Shown here one piece after another: positions 58,690-64,000 of a DNA stretch of 64,000 nucleotides (position 1 is the first letter of the stretch; every line of letters begins with the position of its first letter). The stretch lies in the NCBI GenBank assembly GCA_021186555.1, contig JAJKFL010000237.1, positions 42,454,483 through 42,518,482 of the forward strand, given 5' to 3'. Under the pieces are notes generated by a model that worked only from the letters and a program-made list of their open reading frames with translations, did not search any database and was not told where the DNA came from. A program made the translations under genes and the position numbers. The DNA is from Reticulitermes speratus (Eukaryota > Arthropoda > Insecta > Blattodea > Rhinotermitidae).

Positions 58690-58900
58690 TTGAGAAGCTT
58701 ATAGTTTCTCAGCTACTCAAGAAATTCCCCGCGTATTATGGAAGCCCCCAGGTTCATTACCGTATTCACAACAGCCCGCCACTTGTGCCTATCCTGAGCC
58801 ATATTAATCCAGTCCAGGCCCTCCCACCTTATTTCTTTACGATCCGTTTAAATGTCATCCTGCCATCTGCTGCTAGGTCTTCCAAGTGGTCTCGCCTTCA
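58690..58900 (-). mobile_element. RTE-like LINE 3' fragment
   Basis: Antisense: AAGAAATTCCCCGCGTATTA, GGTTCATTACCGTATTCACA and CTAGGTCTTCCAAGTGGTCT, as in the copies near 0.7, 4.7 and 42.4 kb. Confidence 0.75.
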
Positions 58901-58994
58901 CGTTTCTCCATCAACACTGTCGGTGGTCCAGCATTGAGCACTGTGCATGTGTCTGCCTAATTAGACTGTCATTAACAGCATTTCGTGGGCTGTG

Positions 58995-61900
58995 CCACCC
59001 TACGCCACATTATGCCACACTATGTCCCGGTATGCCCCACTATGCCACTCCACGCCACGTCACAACATGCCACACTATGCCACACGTCACACTATTCCAC
59101 ACTATGTCACACCACGTCACACCATGCCACACTATTCCACACTATGTCACACCACGTCACACCATGCCACACCACGCCACACTATTCCACACTATTCCAC
59201 ACTATGTCACACCACGTCACACCATGCCACACTATGCCACACTATGTCACACCACGTCACACCATGCCACACTATGTCACACCACGTCACACCATGCCAC
59301 ACTATTCCACACTATGTCACACCACGTCACACCATGCCACACCACGCCACACTATTCCACACTATTCCACACTATGTCACACCACGTCAAACCATGCCAC
59401 ACTATGCCACACTATGTCACCACGTCACACCATGCCACACTATGTCACACCACGTCACACCATGCCACACTATTCCACACTATGTCACACCACGTCACAC
59501 CATGCCACACCACGCCACACTATTCCACACTATTCCACACTATGTCACACCACGTCACACCATGCCACACTATGCCACACTATGTCACACCACGTCACAC
59601 CATGCCACACCATGCCACACTATGTCACACCACGTCACACCATGCCACACCATGCCACACTATGTCACACGACGTCACACCATGCCACACCATGCCACAC
59701 TATGTCACGCCACGTCACAAACATGCCACACTATGCCACACGTCACACTATGCCACACTATGTCACACAACGCCCACTATTCCACACTATGCCACACTAT
59801 GTCACACAACGCCACACCATGCCACACTATGTCACACTATGTCACACCATGCCACACTATGTCACACCACGTCACACCATGCCACACTATGCCACACTAT
59901 GTCACACAACGCCACAATATTCCACACTATGCCACACTATGTCACACAACGCCACACCATGCCACACTATGCCACACAACGCCACACTATTCCACACTAT
60001 GCAACACTATGTCACACCACGTCACACCATGCCACACTATGCCACACAACGCCACACCATGCCACACTATACCACACTATGTCACACAACGCCACACCAT
60101 GCCACACTATGCCACACTATGTCACACAACGCCACACTATGCCACACTATGTCACACAACGCCACACTATTCCACACTATGCCACACTATGTCACACAAC
60201 GCCACACCATGCCACACTATGCCACACAATGACACACAACGCCACACTATGTCACACAACGCCACACTATTCCACGTTATGCCACACCACGCCACACTAT
60301 TCCACACTATGCCACACTATGTCACACAACGCCACACCATGCCACACAATGACACACAACGCCACACTATGTCACACAACGCCACACTATTCCACATCAT
60401 GCCACACTATGCCACACCACGTCACACTATTCCACACTATGCCACACTATGTCACACAACGCCACACTATGCCACACTATGTCACACAACGCCACACTAT
60501 TCACACTATGCCACACTATGTCACACAACGCCACACCATGCCACACTATGCCACACAATGACACACAACGCCACACTATGTCACACAACGCCACACTATT
60601 CCACATTATGCCACACCACGCCACACTATTCCACACTATGCCACACTATGTCACACAACGCCACCCATGCCACACTATGCCACACAATGACACACAACGC
60701 CACACTATGTCACACTATTCCACACTATGCCACACTATGCCACACCACGTCATCACTGTGCCACACTATGCCACACCACGTCACACTGTGCCACACTATG
60801 CCACACTATGCCACACCACGTCACATTATGCCACACTATGCCACACCACGTCACACTGTTCCACACTATGCCACACTATGCCACACCACGTCACACTAAG
60901 CCACACTGTGCCACACTATGCCACACCACGTCACACTGCCACACTATGCCACACCACGTCACACTGTGCCACACTATGCCACACCACGTCACACTGTGCC
61001 ACACTATGCCACACCACGTCACAATGTGCCACACTATGCCACACCACGTCACACTGTGCCACTATGTCACACCACGTCACACTATTCCACACTATGCCAC
61101 ACTATGCCACACCACGTCACACTATGCCACACTATGCCACACCACGTCACACTGTTCCACACTATCCCACACCACGTCACACTATGCCACCACACGTCAC
61201 ACTATGCCACACCACGTCACACTGTGCCACACTATGCCACACCACGTCACACTATTCCACACTATGCCACAGTATGCCACACCACGTCACACTATTCCAC
61301 ACTATGCCACACTATGCCACACCACGTCACACTATTCCACACTATGCCACACTATGCCACACCACGTCACACTATTCCACTACTATGCCACACTATGCCA
61401 CACCACGTCACACTATTCCACACTATGTCACCTATGCCACACCACGTCACACTGTTCCACACTATGCCACACCACGTCACACTATTCCACACTATGCCAC
61501 ACTATGCCACACCACGTCACACTGTTCCACACTATGCCACAACTATGCCACACCACGTCACACTATTCCACACTATACCACACCACGTCACACTATGCCA
61601 CACTATGCCACACTATTGCCACACCACGTCACACTATTCCACACTATGCCACACCACGTCACACTGTGCCACACTATGCCACACCACGTCACACTATTCC
61701 ACACTATGCCACACTATGCCACACCACGTCACACTATGCCACACTATGCCACACTATGCCACACCACGTCACACTATTCCACACTATGCCACCACGTCAC
61801 ACTGTGCCACACTATGCCACACCACGTCACACTATTCCACACTATGCCACACTATATGCCACACCACGTCACTCCACTATTCCACTACTATGCCACACTA

Positions 61901-62825
61901 TGCCACACCACGTCACACTATTCCACTATTGCCACACCACGTCACACTATTCCACACTATTCCACACTATGCCACACCACGTCACACTATTCCACACTAT
62001 GCCACACCACGTCACACTATTCCACACTATGCCACACCACGTCACACTATTCCACAACTATGCCACACTATTCCACACTATTCCACACCACGTCACACTG
62101 TTCCACACTATGCCACACCAAGTCACACTATGCCACACTCCACGTCCACTATTCCACACTATGCCACCACTATGCCACACACACGTCACACTTTCCACAC
62201 TATGCCATCACTATGCCACACCACGCCACACTATGCCACACTATGCCACACCACGTCACACTGTCCACACTATGCCACACACCGTCACACTGTTCCACAC
62301 TATGCCACACCACGTCACACTGTTCCACACTATGCCACACCACGTCACACTGTGCCACACTATGCCACACCACGTCACACTATGCCACACCACGTCCACT
62401 ATGCCACACTATGCCACACCACGTCACACTATTCCACACTATGCCACACCACGTCACACTATTCCACACTATGCCACACCACGTCACACTATTCCACACT
62501 ATGCCACACTATGCCACACCACGTCCACTATTCCACACTATGCCACACTATGCCACACCACGTCACACTGTTCCACACTATGCCACACTATGCCACACCA
62601 CGTCACACTATGCCACACTATGCCACACCACGTCACACTATGCCACACTATGCCACACCACGTCACACTGTGCCACACTATGCCACACCACGTCACACTA
62701 TTCCACACTATGCCACACCACGTCACACTATTCCACACTATGCCACACCACGTCACACTATGCCACACCACGTCACACTATGCCACACTATGCCACACCA
62801 CGTCACACTGTTCCACACTATGCAC
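58995..62825 (+). repeat. 10-bp minisatellite with higher-order structure, 3.8 kb
   Basis: About 380 units of CACACTATGC and variants (CACACTATTC, CACACTATGT, CACACCACGT, CACACCATGC, CACACAACGC, CACACTGTGC). Three zones differ: up to about 59720 rich in TATTC/TATGT/CCACGT/CCATGC cycles; 59720-60700 rich in CAACGC; 60700 onward dominated by CCACGT plus TATGC. Because 30 bp holds three units and no stop arises, all plus frames stay open for 415-819 codons. These are not genes. Many single-base losses occur after about 61380. Confidence 0.97.
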
Positions 62826-62829
62826 AACA

Positions 62830-63239
62830 AAACAGACGCACAGCTAAACGCAACAACAATGTGTTCCGCGCGGTACAGTCCTTCCTCATGCGCACATTTC
62901 ACGTCTAGTTTTTTTCTGACCCATTGTTGTATTTTTTAATTTAACACTGTAACTTCTTGGGCGTTTAAGGTCACGTGCGCGAAATGCAGTTTCGCACATG
63001 ACAATAGCGACAGCCCTGCTCGCCCCGCCCTAGGGATGGCCCTGGTTGTTGGTATGTCGAGTTTCCTGATCACTGCCGTAAGATAACCTGAGCCGTTGAA
63101 ACCAAACGTGAGCGTTCCCATTCTCCTGGTCGTATGAGCAAACTACACCCACATTTCTTAAGTCAGCAGAATACTACGAATGTAAAGTGTAGTGGAAGTT
63201 CTGTTTGCAGCATAAAACGCTTACATTTTGTCAACACCT
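62830..63239. other. unassigned sequence
   Basis: Nothing recognised. Confidence 0.3.
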
Positions 63240-63545
63240 TATGAAACACCAACAATACCAGCAATGTGCTACAACATAACCTCAGCTAGCATAAAAAGCG
63301 TGCAAGTTCAGTTTTGATTAAATACAAACTCTTTTTTGGAAGCACAAAATGCATTATTGAAGGCTATTCTCATTCCGCAAGCACGTAAGCAATAAACCTC
63401 ACTTAATGACACGCAGAGCTTGGCTGCGCTGAGTGATCTGCGCAATATCAGGAAAATGGGGGAAGCCGACTCGCAAGTCACGAGATATCATACCGATTCG
63501 TCGGTACCAGTCACGAAAGGTCGAGAATACTCTACTGAAATGGGT
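63240..63545 (+). repeat. dispersed repeat family X, copy 3
   Basis: Shares AATACAAACTCTTTTTTGGA, TTATTGAAGGC, CACTTAATGA, GGGGGAAGCCGACTCGC and CCGATTCGTC blocks with 29870-30205. Class unknown. Confidence 0.65.
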
Positions 63546-64000
63546 GATAACTAAAGGTTAATATCCTGACTGTATTTTAACAGCTTGACTAGAAATTGTT
63601 ATACCCCTTCTTTGTATGGAATATTTGACACGGAAATGTTGGCAACAGTTCAGTGTAGGAAAACCTTTATCACAAATGCCAAGAAATGTCCGGTGTAGAA
63701 AGTGAAAGTGAAATCAGAACGAAAGGAAACACGGATTCAAATGTGTACTTGGGTAAAAAGTTTGCATACAAAGCGTGGCAGCCATGACACTGAATGTGTT
63801 GGTGCGTGACGCACTTCGCCAGTCACCTCTACCGTTGTGTGTAGCTTTCTAACGCACAGAACAGTTAAAAGTCCAAAATAAACGCGTTTGTGGGACGCAA
63901 AACGCGAGATATAACGAGTTCTACGCATAACATTAGAAGAGGACGCGAGATGCCGAGTTTGCTGCCTACAAACAGTGCAGTAACTGTGCTGTAGTTACGA
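63546..64000. other. unassigned sequence
   Basis: Nothing recognised up to the window edge. Confidence 0.3.

Noticed and set aside
58852..62939. Open frames of 415-819 codons in all three plus frames
   Set aside because: All are set by the 10-bp array. Frames overlap fully, composition is a fixed His/Thr/Cys cycle, and no start context or splice pattern supports a gene.

Overview
This is eukaryotic, insect-like DNA. It has spliced exons, tRNA-derived SINEs with target-site duplications, RTE-type and other LINE remnants, TTAA- and TA-flanked MITEs, and about 28 kb of tandem repeats (over 40% of the window). The repeat types (SINE heads, an RTE-like 3' end with a tetranucleotide tail, a second LINE with a GAA-rich tail) recall cockroach-like polyneopteran insects. 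That placement is from memory of repeat families and is an inference.

The only host gene I can support is on the minus strand. It is a three-exon, 152-residue, RNF4-like SUMO-targeted ubiquitin ligase with coding exons at 54600-54537, 52141-52003 and 47286-47031. Splice phases agree at both junctions. The protein has a basic N-terminus, two SUMO-interaction-like motifs and a C-terminal C3HC4 RING ending in HPIYL. Its second intron carries a 56-bp array of about 34 copies, and a piggyBac-like MITE end lies only 18 bp from the exon 2 acceptor.

Layout. 0-7 kb: a LINE fragment split by a SINE, a 31/22-bp array, an RTE-like LINE with an in-frame 39-bp expansion, and a 114-bp satellite. 7-16.3 kb: a foldback element with hammerhead-like motifs, a 36-bp array, a second LINE with an in-frame 30-bp expansion, a piggyBac-like MITE, a pogo-like MITE running into a 77-bp array, and 50-, 37- and 43-bp arrays. 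16.8-33.3 kb: a 2.7-kb array of 11-bp units, two 91/92-bp arrays made from a SINE tail, and inverted blocks of the 114-bp satellite. 33-42 kb: two hAT-like MITEs, a 71/72-bp array, a 36-bp array and several SINEs. 42-57 kb: more AT-rich and gene-bearing. 57-58.9 kb: a SINE inside a SINE and an RTE fragment. 59-62.8 kb: a 3.8-kb array of 10-bp units. The end holds a dispersed repeat and unassigned sequence.

The unifying observation is that many arrays can be traced to a mobile element. The 114-bp satellite is the interior of a TTAA MITE. The 91/92-bp satellite is the 3' part of a SINE lodged in that same MITE family. The 77-bp unit includes a pogo MITE terminus. The 39-bp and 30-bp units are duplicated pieces of reverse-transcriptase reading frames. 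The very long open frames over arrays are by-products of the repeats, not genes.
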